A stretch of 64,000 nucleotides of DNA from Agitococcus lubricus (lineage in GTDB: Bacteria > Pseudomonadota > Gammaproteobacteria > Pseudomonadales > Moraxellaceae), in the NCBI RefSeq assembly GCF_003051055.1, contig NZ_QAON01000003.1:124001-188000 (forward strand). The letters run 5' to 3'. The notes below the pieces were generated by a model, which searched no databases, was not told where the DNA came from, and saw only the letters and a program-made list of their open reading frames with translations. Below are positions 8,442-17,779 of the stretch, one piece after another. Numbering within the stretch: the first letter of the stretch is position 1; every line of letters starts with the position of its first letter. Made by a program: the position numbers and the translations under genes.

Positions 8442-9278
8442 TTAAGCAGCGACTGCTAACTGTGCATATGCTCGCGAGAGATAGCGGCTATTATCATCTT
8501 GCCAAGGGTGAAAATCGGCTTTGAAATAGTTAAAGTATTCTTTAATCGCAGGTTGTAATAAGCCTTTGTAACCCAATAAACGCCAATAGCCGCGTACGAC
8601 TCGCCACGGTTGTTTGCGTAGTACCCCATCTTGCCTCAAAAACTGCCACGTAAAATAGCCACTAAAAGCCAATAGATACAGTGTGCCTAAGACCATCACT
8701 GTATTTTTCTCAGTCATTTTTTGGTGACTAATCTCTTTATATAAATCAAAGGCAACGGCTTTATGTTCCGTTTCTTCAATCGCATGCCATAACCATAAGC
8801 TACGAATACTAGGATGAATCATGGCTAATTGTTGGGGATGCTCTAATAAGGTTTTTGCTAACACGGCTGTAATATGCTCTAGTGCAGATGTAATCGCCAG
8901 TTGTTCACGCGGAGTCAGTCGTAAACGTCCACCTTTTAATAATTTACTGGAGACGCGTTCGGTACGCTGAACGAGTTTTTCGTAGCCTTGTGTGGCTAAA
9001 AATTGGTTATAGGCTGCATGTTCACGTGAATGAAGGGCTTCTTGGCCAATAAATCCTGAAATATCTTTTTGGCGCTGCGGGTCATCTACTTTATCGCGGA
9101 AAGCACGAACGCTGTCTAAAAAGAAACGCTCACCTTCAGGAAAGGTGATTGATAGTACATTCAAAAAATGCGTGAGCACTGGGTCATTGGCAAACCAATA
9201 ACGTGGAATATCCTGATTAAACGCGAATTGTAGATGACGGGGTTTAATGGTGATATGTGCAGGGGTTAAAGTCGGCAT
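8442..9278 (-). CDS. PF10118-type metal-dependent hydrolase family protein
   Basis: A 278-residue protein of the poorly characterised 'metal-dependent hydrolase' family (PF10118). It is mostly helical, with ferritin-like metal-ligand patterns: E in PEGERFFLDS, E/H in GQEALHSREH, and EE..H in HAIEETEHKAVAF. A hydrophobic stretch around residues 195-212 may touch the membrane. Such proteins are abundant in Moraxellaceae and mycobacteria, often near lipid or hydrocarbon metabolism genes, but no activity is proven. A GGAGG ribosome-binding site precedes the ATG. It is convergent with the dehalogenase-like gene and divergent from the nitronate monooxygenase-like gene, with 273 bp between the two starts. 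Confidence 0.75.
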   Translation of the reverse strand: MPTLTPAHITIKPRHLQFAFNQDIPRYWFANDPVLTHFLNVLSITFPEGERFFLDSVRAFRDKVDDPQRQKDISGFIGQEALHSREHAAYNQFLATQGYEKLVQRTERVSSKLLKGGRLRLTPREQLAITSALEHITAVLAKTLLEHPQQLAMIHPSIRSLWLWHAIEETEHKAVAFDLYKEISHQKMTEKNTVMVLGTLYLLAFSGYFTWQFLRQDGVLRKQPWRVVRGYWRLLGYKGLLQPAIKEYFNYFKADFHPWQDDNSRYLSRAYAQLAVAA

Positions 9279-9551
9279 GTTTGGCCTCCAAGCGGCAGCA
9301 GTAGCGCGCTAGAATTTAAGAGTAAGTCATTTAATTTTGTTGTTTGTTGGACGATATGCAGGTATCTTAGATGGGTATTAGCGGCGTATATAGTCTCTTG
9401 GGGACAATTTTTAGTCACTTCAGGACATTTTGCAGGCTAAATACAAACAGCATACGTGTCATCATGGATAACGTCGGTCATTTTTGCACAAGCCTCTGAC
9501 AATCCTGATGGCATGTGCACAATTTTGCCGATTTAGCTTGAGGTTCATACC

Positions 9552-10616
9552 ATGCGTACAGCCATTACCCAGCTTTTCGATATTGACTATCCTGTCATTT
9601 TGCCTGGTATGAGTTGGATTTCTACCCCTGAGTTAGTCGCAGCGGTCAGCAATGCGGGCGGCTTGGGCATTTTGGCCTTAGGCCCTTTGAATCCTCAACA
9701 AACACGAGAGTCTATACAACGTGTGCGTGAACTAACCGATAAACCTTTTGGGGTGAACTGTGCCTTAATTATGCCAGGGGCTAAGGAAAACGCAGAGATT
9801 GCCTTAGAGCTAAAAGTGCCTGTCATCAATTTTTCGTTAGGGAAGGGTGATTGGTTAATTGAGCGTTGCCATGCCTATGGTGGTAAAGTGATTGCCACTG
9901 TCACGACGGCAAAACACGCGCTAGCGGCACAGCAACAAGGTGTAGATGCAGTGATGACGACAGGTCACGAAGCGGCGGCACACGGTGGCGAAGTAACATC
10001 CTTAGTATTAGTGCCTACGATTGTTGATGTGTTAGATATTCCTGTGATTGCTTGTGGGGGTTTTGCTGACCATCGGGGGTTATTGGCTGCTTTAACCTTA
10101 GGAGCGCAAGGTGTGGCAATGGGGTCACGTTTTGCAACAGTCAAAGAAAGTCCTTTGCATGAAAATATTAAACAACAGGTGATTGCCAAAGACCAGCACG
10201 ACACCATTTACTCGCCCCATTTTGATGGTTTACCTGCCCGCTATATGAAAACGCCGACCGCTGAAAAGCTAACACGTAAGCCAATGAATTTTTTTCTTGC
10301 CGCATGGCAGGCGCTATTTGCTGCACTGAGCTTAAAAGTCCCACTGTGGAAGGTCTTTGCAGGTCTCTTGGTAGAACCGCAAAAAATCCGTTTATTAGCA
10401 AATTTTGGTGCAGCAACTCCACGATTAAAAGCAGCGACTGAGCAGGGGGATTTAGAGCGGGGCATGCAGTTTATTGGCCAGTCACAAGGCTTAATTAACG
10501 ATGTTTGTACTGCTGAGGAAATGATGCAACGTTTGGTCAAACCGTTAGGCTCAACATGGCAGCAGGTAGCACAACAGCTAGAACAGAGCGCGGTAGCCTT
10601 ACAAAAAGCGAGCTAA
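9552..10616 (+). CDS. Nitronate monooxygenase / FabK-like flavin-dependent oxidoreductase
   Basis: A 354-residue FMN-dependent TIM-barrel protein of the 2-nitropropane dioxygenase / enoyl-ACP reductase II family. The N-terminal PVILPGMSWIS and AAVSNAGGLGIL segments, the TTGHEAAAHGG motif around residue 137-148 with the catalytic His, and the phosphate-binding GGFADHRG...LGAQGVAMGSRF region are all family signatures. It could oxidise nitronates or act as a flavin reductase; sequence alone does not separate these. It is a single gene, with a GAGG ribosome-binding site and a strong terminator just downstream. Confidence 0.83.
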   Translation: MRTAITQLFDIDYPVILPGMSWISTPELVAAVSNAGGLGILALGPLNPQQTRESIQRVRELTDKPFGVNCALIMPGAKENAEIALELKVPVINFSLGKGDWLIERCHAYGGKVIATVTTAKHALAAQQQGVDAVMTTGHEAAAHGGEVTSLVLVPTIVDVLDIPVIACGGFADHRGLLAALTLGAQGVAMGSRFATVKESPLHENIKQQVIAKDQHDTIYSPHFDGLPARYMKTPTAEKLTRKPMNFFLAAWQALFAALSLKVPLWKVFAGLLVEPQKIRLLANFGAATPRLKAATEQGDLERGMQFIGQSQGLINDVCTAEEMMQRLVKPLGSTWQQVAQQLEQSAVALQKAS

Positions 10617-10629
10617 AAGGCACGGAATT

Positions 10630-10656
10630 AAAAAGGCATCTAAAAGATGCCTTTTT
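10630..10656. terminator. Bidirectional rho-independent terminator
   Basis: A perfect 6-bp GC-containing stem (GGCATC / GATGCC) with loop TAAAA is flanked by A-run and T-run, so it can end transcription of both convergent genes, the nitronate monooxygenase-like gene and rlpA. Confidence 0.9.
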
Positions 10657-10667
10657 TGTTTGATTGT

Positions 10668-11570
10668 TTAGCGGCGAATGATGATGGGATTAACTGCCGC
10701 CACTTGTAATAAATAGCTGCGTGCTTTTTCGGCACTCTCGGCATCAGCAAAGGGACCAATTTGTACTTTATGAATACGTTTAGGTTGGGTGACATCGCTA
10801 ATTTCGATGGGAAGTGGCACGATTGACGACAATTTACTTTGTAAACTTAAGGCATTATCGACTGTGCCAAAGGCACCAACTTGTACAAAAAATTGTTCAT
10901 TCGTCGTTGCGGAAGTGGCATTGTTATCTACTGTAGCAATCGCACGATTTTTATCGCTGGTATCAATGACCTCAATACTAATCTTGGCTGTGCCTTTATC
11001 AAGCATATCTAATTTGGCAGCCGCCGCCCAAGATACATCCATCACACGACTACCATGAAAAGGGCCTCGGTCATTGACTTTCAGGACAACACTTTTACCA
11101 TTTTCTTGATTAGTGACACGGACATAACAAGGGATAGGCAGGTTTTTGTGTGCAGCAGTCATTTTGTACATGTCAAAGCGTTCACCGCTAGAGGTACGTT
11201 GGCCATGAAATTTCTTACCATACCAAGACGCTAAACCCACTTGCTTGAATCTTTTGGCTTTGGCCATGACCGTATAGCTTTCGCCAAGCACACGATAGGG
11301 ACTGACATTACCGTATTTACTTAATGGTTCATCCATCGGAACAGCATCAGGGATTTGAGCTAATTGCTCTGCTGTCAAGGGATTATCTGGCGCACTATCC
11401 ACGGTGGGACGTTCGCTAAAGTGATTATCAATCGCAGGTGTACTCGACAACAACGATTCTGTTTCTACTGCTGTGTTACTAGCCATAGCAGTGTGAGATA
11501 TGCATGCAGCAAGCAAAACGCTTAAAAAAGCAGAAGTGCGCGTACGTACATTTAATTTGTTAGATGTCAT
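10668..11570 (-). CDS. rlpA: Septal ring lytic transglycosylase RlpA (rare lipoprotein A)
   Basis: A 300-residue envelope protein that cleaves denuded peptidoglycan at the septum. It has an N-terminal signal with lipobox LLAAC (Cys23), a double-psi beta-barrel domain (about 110-200) with the signature GLASWYGKKFHG, TSSGERFDM, NDRGPF, and a C-terminal SPOR domain (about 223-298) that binds denuded glycan. GGAG precedes the ATG. In Pseudomonas rlpA directly follows mltB; here the ybhB-like gene lies between them. Converges with the upstream flavoprotein gene over a shared terminator. Confidence 0.92.
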   Translation of the reverse strand: MTSNKLNVRTRTSAFLSVLLAACISHTAMASNTAVETESLLSSTPAIDNHFSERPTVDSAPDNPLTAEQLAQIPDAVPMDEPLSKYGNVSPYRVLGESYTVMAKAKRFKQVGLASWYGKKFHGQRTSSGERFDMYKMTAAHKNLPIPCYVRVTNQENGKSVVLKVNDRGPFHGSRVMDVSWAAAAKLDMLDKGTAKISIEVIDTSDKNRAIATVDNNATSATTNEQFFVQVGAFGTVDNALSLQSKLSSIVPLPIEISDVTQPKRIHKVQIGPFADAESAEKARSYLLQVAAVNPIIIRR

Positions 11571-11932
11571 CGGTATTACTCCTAGACATTACGCAGAACT
11601 TGTATTGTATCCTTCGTGCGGAGGTTTTTTTTAACGCAAACTAAGCTCTCTGTTGGCTTAAAACAGGCGTTAAATACATACAAGCCCTAACAAGTTAACG
11701 ACATTACCCAAGGAAATTTTTATTATTGATTGGGCGGCGATGACCGAATGCTAACTGTTTTTTGAGCAGTTGTCACATATTTCTGACGACGAACAAGGGG
11801 TTTTAATGCTTAAAACATGCCAAAAGTGCAAGAAAATGTTTCAAAGAGAGCTTTTTTAGCTTAAAAACTCAGCAATTGAATGATGGCGATGACAAACAAT
11901 TGCTGGCTTTTATCAAAACGAGAGTCCTCAGT
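11571..11932. other. Intergenic region between ybhB-like gene and rlpA
   Basis: About 360 bp without a gene. It holds the promoter region of rlpA (leftward) and, at 11866-11905, a minus-strand terminator for the ybhB-like gene. No clear sigma-70 hexamer pair with good spacing was picked out. Confidence 0.6.
11866..11905 (-). terminator. Rho-independent terminator of the ybhB-like gene
   Basis: Perfect 9-bp inverted repeat CAGCAATTG (11870-11878) / CAATTGCTG (11897-11905), with an 18-nt loop, followed on the minus strand by AGTTTTT. Confidence 0.65.
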
Positions 11933-12487
11933 TTAACGACCATAAGTAGCGGTAAAGCTGGCTTTTGCAATGCGGTGTGCATTCAGCATAAAACCAATAT
12001 GGGCGGCACTGGCTTCGGAGGGTAATTCGAGTTTTTCTACGTTAAGTGCATGAATTGTAAAGATATAACGATGGGGCTTATCGCCTACAGGTGGACAAGC
12101 GCCTAAGAAGCTATGACTACTGGCATCGGTGCGTCCTTGAATAGCACCCGTCGGTAGTGTGGTACTGTTTTCTGTGCCTGCACCTTCAGGGAGTTGTGAA
12201 CTTTCTTTAGGAATATTGTAAACCACCCAATGCCACCAACCCGAACCAGTCGGTGCATCGGGGTCATAGACCGTAATTGCATAACTTTTGCTCGTTTTTG
12301 GCGCGTTTTGCCACATGAGGGCAGGGGAAATATTCTCGCCTGTGCAACCAAAACTGTTAGCCACTTGTTTTAGGCTCAGTTTATTGGCCTTAATAGAAGG
12401 GCTGCTCAGAGAAAAGTTAGCACTGATAGCGTGACCACTGATGAGTGTACTCGCCAATATGCCATAGCTGAGTAGTTGTTTTAACAT
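11933..12487 (-). CDS. YbhB/YbcL family (PEBP-like) secreted protein
   Basis: A 184-residue phosphatidylethanolamine-binding-protein-fold protein with a cleavable signal peptide (about residues 1-22, ending SGHAISA), so probably periplasmic. Family signatures are SPALMWQNAPKTSKSYAITVYDPDAP and GWWHWVVYNIP (shown in part), and the C-terminal HRYIFTIHAL. Bacterial members have no settled function; kinase inhibition is known only for the eukaryotic RKIP. A strong TAAGGAG ribosome-binding site precedes the ATG. It sits inside an otherwise conserved mltB-rlpA order with its own terminator, so is probably an independent unit inserted there. Confidence 0.88.
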   Translation of the reverse strand: MLKQLLSYGILASTLISGHAISANFSLSSPSIKANKLSLKQVANSFGCTGENISPALMWQNAPKTSKSYAITVYDPDAPTGSGWWHWVVYNIPKESSQLPEGAGTENSTTLPTGAIQGRTDASSHSFLGACPPVGDKPHRYIFTIHALNVEKLELPSEASAAHIGFMLNAHRIAKASFTATYGR

Positions 12488-12643
12488 TAAGATATCTCCT
12501 TAAAATGAATATAGTCTATGTTTGCTTATCTGTTAATTAATAGCGATAAGACAAAGCTCTGTTTGCGTTAACCTAAGTAGCTTCATATCACTGTGAATAG
12601 TCAATCTCAAACGGTAGTCAATAAGGCAATCACCAGATGACCC

Positions 12644-13717
12644 TCATAGTGATGGCGGATTTGTACTGGGGCTTATCGGCTCATTGACGGGCGTATGACT
12701 TAAATTAAACGCATCTGTCCCAATTTTGAATTGATTACGCACTTCTTTAATGGATTCACTTAACTGAAAAACAGCCATCGCATACAGCAAACTACGGTTG
12801 TAACGGGTAATCACATAAAAATTGTCAAAGGCTAACCAAAATTCAGCGCCATTATCGCCCTGTAAACGAATGGCATTCACCGCCAAATCTGACGCTTTGA
12901 CTGTATCGCGGGGGACTAAACCTAAGGCACTTAAAGCATTGAGTGTAGAAACGGCTTTTAGGTCTTTGTTATTGGGCGCATCGTCATAATTATCAGCGAT
13001 AATTTTAGCACGACTCACGACAGGTAGGCCTGTTTGCCAGCCATTCGCCTTAAAGTAGTTGGCTACAGAGCCAATCGCATCGATGGGGTTGTTTAATAAA
13101 TCTATTTTACCATCTGCATCAAAGTCAACGGCTAAATTGCGCCAGCTAGAAGGCATAAACTGGCCAAAGCCCATTGCGCCTGCATAAGAGCCGTAAGTTT
13201 CTAAGGGATTTAGATTTTGTTCTTTAGCCAGTTGTAAAAATGTGCGTAACTCTTTACGAAAAAAAGGTGCGCGCGGAGGATAGTCAAAAGCCAAGCTAGT
13301 TAAGGCATCAAGTACTTTGAAGTTGCCCTTATTCGCGCCGTATTTGGTTTCTACGCCAATAATAGCGACAATAATTTCGGGGGGTACGCCGTATTGTTCG
13401 CTCGCCAAATTCAGGGCTTTATTGTAGCGTTGCCAAAACTCAACACCATTATTAATACGCTCAGCACTTAAAAATTGATTTTTATAGTCTTTCCATTCTT
13501 TGGTTTTTTCAGCAGGACGTGCAATCGCGTCCAGTGCCTTATTTTGTCGTTTGACCATCGAAAATAAGGCCGTTAATTCCCCTTCAGGGTAAATACCTTC
13601 ACGTTCCATGCTGCTAATTAAGGCTTGTAATTCTTCATAATTATCAAAATCGCCTGCGGTTGCCATTTGTAATGGACAACTTAATACAGCAAGTAGACAT
13701 AACAGCGTCGTACGCAT
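12644..13717 (-). CDS. mltB: Lytic murein transglycosylase B
   Basis: A 357-residue periplasmic lytic transglycosylase (SltB/MltB family 3) that cuts the MurNAc-GlcNAc bond to give anhydroMurNAc. A signal peptide covers about residues 1-21 and no lipobox Cys follows the cleavage site, suggesting the soluble form. Catalytic Glu123 lies in IIGVETKYGAN. Downstream family segments are AMGFGQFMPSSW and a DADGKIDL calcium-binding-like loop. The ATG follows AGGAA and lies 8 nt after the rodA stop, so it is cotranscribed with mrdA-rodA. Converting wall cleavage with elongation synthesis in one operon is typical of Pseudomonas relatives. Confidence 0.92.
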   Translation of the reverse strand: MRTTLLCLLAVLSCPLQMATAGDFDNYEELQALISSMEREGIYPEGELTALFSMVKRQNKALDAIARPAEKTKEWKDYKNQFLSAERINNGVEFWQRYNKALNLASEQYGVPPEIIVAIIGVETKYGANKGNFKVLDALTSLAFDYPPRAPFFRKELRTFLQLAKEQNLNPLETYGSYAGAMGFGQFMPSSWRNLAVDFDADGKIDLLNNPIDAIGSVANYFKANGWQTGLPVVSRAKIIADNYDDAPNNKDLKAVSTLNALSALGLVPRDTVKASDLAVNAIRLQGDNGAEFWLAFDNFYVITRYNRSLLYAMAVFQLSESIKEVRNQFKIGTDAFNLSHTPVNEPISPSTNPPSL

Positions 13718-13725
13718 AACTGTTC

Positions 13726-14871
13726 CTAGAGCATTAATTGTTTGTGAGTATGAATGGCCATTAACAAACCAAAACCCGACATTAAGGTAATCATGGCTGT
13801 GCCACCATAACTAATAAACGGTAAAGGTACCCCGACGACAGGCAATATACCACTGACCATCCCCGCGTTAACAAAGACATAGACAAAAAAAGACAAGGTA
13901 ATTGCACCTGCAAGGAGTCGGCTATAACTATCATGTGCCGTCGCGGCAATATATAAGCAGCGCATAATAATCGCACTATACAGTACGAGTAATAAAATAA
14001 TGCCCACTAAGCCCCGCTCTTCGGAGTATGTGGCGATAATAAAGTCGGTATGACCTTCAGGTAAAAACTCTAAATGGGCTTGTGTCCCGTGTAGCCAGCC
14101 TTTGCCCCACAGGCCACCAGAGCCGATAGCGGTTTTAGATTGAATAATATTCCACCCTGTGCCCAAGGGGTCGGCCTCTGGATTAATGAGGGTCAAAATG
14201 CGTTGTCGTTGATAGTCATGCAAAAAATGCCATGCGAGCGGAGCAATCGCGGCAAAACCAACCACTGCCATACCCATAAACCACCAAGGCAAACCTGCCA
14301 AAAACAACACAAATAAGCCACTCGCGGCGACTAATAAAGCTGTCCCTAAGTCTGGCTGACGGGCAATTAAACCGGCAGGTACTGCAATAATCACTAAGGC
14401 TAACATAATCCGTTTGAACGAGGGCGGTAAGGGGCGGCTGGCTAAAAACCATGCCATCATCATTGGCATCGCTAATTTCATAAATTCAGACGGTTGAAAA
14501 CGGGTGACATGTGGAATAGTCAACCAACGGCGTGCACCCATGGCAACCGTACCAAATAAGGCAACGGCAATTAATAACGCCAACACGGCAATATATAGCC
14601 ACGGTGAGATGGTTTGATAAATACGCGGTGGAATTTGAGCTAAAAAGAATAACACGCTCAAACCGAGCATAAAGCTAAAACATTGTTTGGCGACCAAGTC
14701 CATATCCATCGCGGAGGCACTAAATAACTGAATCAACCCCAATAAATTAACCGCGATTAACAACAATAAAAGCGGCAAGTCGAGGTGTAAACGTAACCAC
14801 CATGAACGTTGATATTGCGTGGGATGATAGGGCGCTTGCCGTAAAAATTGATATTGTTGTTTGCGACTCAT
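13726..14871 (-). CDS. rodA: Rod-shape SEDS peptidoglycan polymerase RodA
   Basis: A 381-residue SEDS-family glycosyltransferase that polymerises lipid II in the elongasome together with PBP2. About ten hydrophobic segments are visible. Diagnostic stretches include RWLTIPHVTRFQPSEFMKL (family RFQPSE), RQPDLGTALL, the loop PEGHTDFIIATYSEE with the catalytic-site Asp region, and GVPLPFISYGG near the C terminus. The start overlaps the mrdA stop as ATGA, indicating translational coupling to its partner. Length fits the family (about 370-380). Confidence 0.94.
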   Translation of the reverse strand: MSRKQQYQFLRQAPYHPTQYQRSWWLRLHLDLPLLLLLIAVNLLGLIQLFSASAMDMDLVAKQCFSFMLGLSVLFFLAQIPPRIYQTISPWLYIAVLALLIAVALFGTVAMGARRWLTIPHVTRFQPSEFMKLAMPMMMAWFLASRPLPPSFKRIMLALVIIAVPAGLIARQPDLGTALLVAASGLFVLFLAGLPWWFMGMAVVGFAAIAPLAWHFLHDYQRQRILTLINPEADPLGTGWNIIQSKTAIGSGGLWGKGWLHGTQAHLEFLPEGHTDFIIATYSEERGLVGIILLLVLYSAIIMRCLYIAATAHDSYSRLLAGAITLSFFVYVFVNAGMVSGILPVVGVPLPFISYGGTAMITLMSGFGLLMAIHTHKQLML

Positions 14872-16787
14872 TCATCACCTGTGGGTGCAGTCGTGTCTGT
14901 GCTGCGCTGAGCAGGCGACGACGTGGTGGGAGTAGGAGTATGATTCATTTGATGGATAACGTAGTCAAAAACCGCTTTAGCAATAGGGCCTGCGGCACTG
15001 TTACCGTGTTTGCCATTTTCTACCAAGACAGCAACGGCCACTTGAGGATTGATAACGGGCGCAAAACCAACAAACCACGCATGGTCCCAATGACGTTCAT
15101 CCAGTGCTTTTTCATTATAGCGTTCACCTTGTTTAATCCCTTTTACTTGTGCGGTGCCAGTTTTACCTGCAATTTCATAGCCTGTTAAGTCTCGACGTAA
15201 ATTACCTGCGGTGCCTCTACCATGTACCACATCACGCATGGCAGCATGCATCAAGTCCCAATGTATCGGGTCGCCAGAAAATTGGACTTGACCGTCGGGT
15301 TGATTGAGTGTGGATGACGCAGGCGCATTATTGTCAGCTTTTAACAAGTGAGGTCTAATATGTTGGCCTTTGTTGGCGGTAATGGCGGTAGCCATCGCTA
15401 ATTGTAAGGGGGTAGCGGTAAAGTAACCCTGACCGATGCCAACCGATAACATTTCACCTGCATACCACGGGGCTTTGAGCGCTTTACGTTTCCATGCAAC
15501 GGAAGGCAGTGTGCCACTTTTTTCGCCAACTAAATCGACCCCTGTGGGTTGACCAAAACCAAATTGCTGCATCCAATCGTGAAAACGGTCAACGCCCATC
15601 CGACTAGATAACTGATAAAAATAGGTGTCACAAGAAATTTCCACGGCACGATGAAGGTTAACAATACCATGCCCTGTTTTTTTCCAATCACGAAACAGAT
15701 GGCTATCACCAGGTAAATGGTAAAAGCCAGGGTCACGAATTTTATAATCCCAATCCACTAATCCGTAATGAATGCCGCCTAGGCCTTCGAAGGGTTTAAT
15801 GGTGGAGCCTGGTGGATAAATACCTTGTAAAGCGCGGTTATATAAGGGCTTATCGGGATGGTCGCGCCAAAACGTATAAAGGCTTTTGGGTACGCCATTA
15901 ACAAAAGGATTAGGGTCAAAACTCGGGTTGCTGACAAAGGCTAGGATACCGCCTGTGCTGGGTTCAATGGCCACAACAGCCCCGCGACGGCCTGCGAGTT
16001 GCTCGTGAATTAACTTTTGTAAACCATAATCTAAATGCAGTGTTAAATCGTGACCGCGTGTAGGGGGCGTACGGTCAAGTAAACGTAAGATTTGACCGTG
16101 TGCATTGGCTTCAATGTGTTGATAACCCGGTCTACCTTGCAATAAATCTTCGTAGTATTTCTCTAAGCCCGTTTTCCCAATTAAATCTGTACCTGCATAG
16201 ATGCGTTCATCAATGGTGTTGGCTTCTTTTTCGGATATACGGCCAACATAACCTAAAACATGGGCAAATAACTCACCATAAGGATAATAACGCGCTAACT
16301 TCGCCTCAATATCAACGCCTGTAAATTGAAAACGGACTTCGGCAAAACGGGCGATATCGGCTTCATTGAGGTTTAATTTCAGGGCAATAGACTCGTAACG
16401 GTGTGCGGCCTTTAGCCGTTGCCGAAAACGCAGAATGTCTTCATCGGTTAGCTGAAAAATGGGACGTATGCGTGTCAAGGTGTCTTCAATATCTTTTATT
16501 TCTTGACGATTGATAACAGCAGTAAACACAGGACGATTATCGGCCAATAAAATACCGTTACGGTCATAAATATAGCCTCGCGGCGGGGCAATGGCTTGCA
16601 GTTTTACCCGATTACTTTCGGCCAGTGTGCTATAGGTTGTGTATTCAAAAATTTGTAAATACCCATAACGGACAATCAAGCCCATAAAGGCAAGGCTAAC
16701 GATGAGGCCAGCAATGATGACACGGTGCTTAAAAATGCGCTGTTCACGTTCGTGGTCTTTTAACGGGGTCAGTGAAGGACGTGACAT
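14868..16787 (-). CDS. mrdA: Penicillin-binding protein 2, transpeptidase of the elongasome
   Basis: A 639-residue class B PBP that crosslinks peptidoglycan during rod elongation. A short cytosolic N terminus is followed by a transmembrane anchor (about 22-42), the pedestal/dimerisation domain (about 60-230) and the transpeptidase domain (about 260-600). Active-site motifs are PGSTIKP with Ser328 and Lys331, ISCDTY (Ser385-x-Asp387), and AGKTGTAQ. A Pro/Thr/Ser-rich tail ends the protein. It starts after AAGG and overlaps rodA by 4 nt. A 171-bp gap separates it from rlmH upstream, holding a nested hairpin, so it may have its own promoter. Confidence 0.95.
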   Translation of the reverse strand: MSRPSLTPLKDHEREQRIFKHRVIIAGLIVSLAFMGLIVRYGYLQIFEYTTYSTLAESNRVKLQAIAPPRGYIYDRNGILLADNRPVFTAVINRQEIKDIEDTLTRIRPIFQLTDEDILRFRQRLKAAHRYESIALKLNLNEADIARFAEVRFQFTGVDIEAKLARYYPYGELFAHVLGYVGRISEKEANTIDERIYAGTDLIGKTGLEKYYEDLLQGRPGYQHIEANAHGQILRLLDRTPPTRGHDLTLHLDYGLQKLIHEQLAGRRGAVVAIEPSTGGILAFVSNPSFDPNPFVNGVPKSLYTFWRDHPDKPLYNRALQGIYPPGSTIKPFEGLGGIHYGLVDWDYKIRDPGFYHLPGDSHLFRDWKKTGHGIVNLHRAVEISCDTYFYQLSSRMGVDRFHDWMQQFGFGQPTGVDLVGEKSGTLPSVAWKRKALKAPWYAGEMLSVGIGQGYFTATPLQLAMATAITANKGQHIRPHLLKADNNAPASSTLNQPDGQVQFSGDPIHWDLMHAAMRDVVHGRGTAGNLRRDLTGYEIAGKTGTAQVKGIKQGERYNEKALDERHWDHAWFVGFAPVINPQVAVAVLVENGKHGNSAAGPIAKAVFDYVIHQMNHTPTPTTSSPAQRSTDTTAPTGDE

Positions 16788-16887
16788 AGACGGCCTTTGT
16801 AATGAGTCAGACGTTGGATTGCTAAGTTACTGTATTTTGAGGTACTTGTTAAAGTCTAATCTGTATTTTTTGTGCTACTTCGGAGGG

Positions 16888-16949
16888 AGTCCATAGATTT
16901 TGTAGAGACTTAAAACAAAATCGCTATCTATTTGACATTGATATGGACT
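16888..16949. repeat. Nested perfect inverted repeats between rlmH and mrdA
   Basis: The outer arms AGTCCATA (16888-16895) and TATGGACT (16942-16949) pair perfectly, and inside them GATTTTGT (16896-16903) and ACAAAATC (16915-16922) also pair perfectly. Together they make a 16-bp interrupted stem just upstream of mrdA. It has no long T run, so an mRNA leader structure or protein site is as likely as a terminator. Confidence 0.5.
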
Positions 16950-16958
16950 GTCTATTGC

Positions 16959-17426
16959 TTAACGATGATACGGATGCCCCTTGAGTAATGTCCACGCTCT
17001 ATAAAGCTGCTCGGCAACAATGACCCGTACCAACGGATGAGGCAGTGTCAGAGGGGACAACGACCATAAGCTATCCGCCCGTTTAAGAACGGCACTGCTT
17101 AGGCCATCAGGGCCACCCACCAGTAAACAGACATGTTGGCCGCTTTGTAGCCAATTATCCATCTGTTGACTGAGTTGAGGTGTGGAGTATTCTTTACCGC
17201 CTACTTCAAGGGCAATCACGCGTTCATTAGGATGGATAGCAGCAAGTAGGGCGTCACCTTCTTGCTGTTTCATTTTATCAACTTCGCTATTTTTACTGCG
17301 TTTGGCCGCAGGAATTTCAACCAGCTCTAGACGTACATCATCTGTGAGTCGTTTGGCATAATCTACATAGGCGGTTGTAACCCAGTCGGGCATTTTTTGC
17401 CCGACGGCAAGCAGGCGAATTTTCAT
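16959..17426 (-). CDS. rlmH: 23S rRNA (pseudouridine1915-N3)-methyltransferase RlmH
   Basis: A 155-residue SPOUT methyltransferase that methylates pseudouridine 1915 in helix 69 of 23S rRNA, using SAM on assembled ribosomes. Visible signatures are the SAM-binding LVGGPDGLS loop and the C-terminal [18 protein letters not shown] knot region; length is exactly that of E. coli RlmH (155). Its ATG overlaps the rsfS stop by 4 nt, so the two are translationally coupled in the conserved rsfS-rlmH pair. Confidence 0.96.
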   Translation of the reverse strand: MKIRLLAVGQKMPDWVTTAYVDYAKRLTDDVRLELVEIPAAKRSKNSEVDKMKQQEGDALLAAIHPNERVIALEVGGKEYSTPQLSQQMDNWLQSGQHVCLLVGGPDGLSSAVLKRADSLWSLSPLTLPHPLVRVIVAEQLYRAWTLLKGHPYHR

Positions 17427-17779
17427 CCTTGGTGTGCGGCGGCATCAGGCGTTGTCCACAAACGCTCTAAATCATAGAATTTGCGCGTGGCGGGCAGCAT
17501 CACGTGGACAATCACGCCTGCTAAATCAATTAACACCCATTCCGCATCGCGTTCGCCTTCGACCCCAAGTGGTCTGAAGCCAGCATCTTTGGCTTTTTCT
17601 ACGACATTGTCTGCCAAGGCTTTGACATGACGCGAGGATGTGCCACTGGCAATGACCATAAAGTCGGCTATGCCCGTCAGTGAGCGCACATCTAAAGATA
17701 AAACATTTTGTGCTTTGATATCAGCAAGGGCATCTAATACGACAGCGGCTATTTGCTCAGAAACAGAATCAACTTTCAT
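17423..17779 (-). CDS. rsfS: Ribosome silencing factor RsfS
   Basis: A 118-residue Iojap/RsfS protein that binds L14 of the 50S subunit and blocks subunit joining under starvation. The family core is seen as [19 protein letters not shown] and [21 protein letters not shown] (in part), with the final FYDLERLW motif. Its start overlaps the end of nadD by 11 nt, as expected for the nadD-rsfS-rlmH unit. Confidence 0.95.
   Translation of the reverse strand: MKVDSVSEQIAAVVLDALADIKAQNVLSLDVRSLTGIADFMVIASGTSSRHVKALADNVVEKAKDAGFRPLGVEGERDAEWVLIDLAGVIVHVMLPATRKFYDLERLWTTPDAAAHQG

Noticed and set aside
14802-15188. 128-residue plus-strand open frame
   Set aside because: Lies antisense across the conserved rodA/mrdA junction; its codons mirror those genes.
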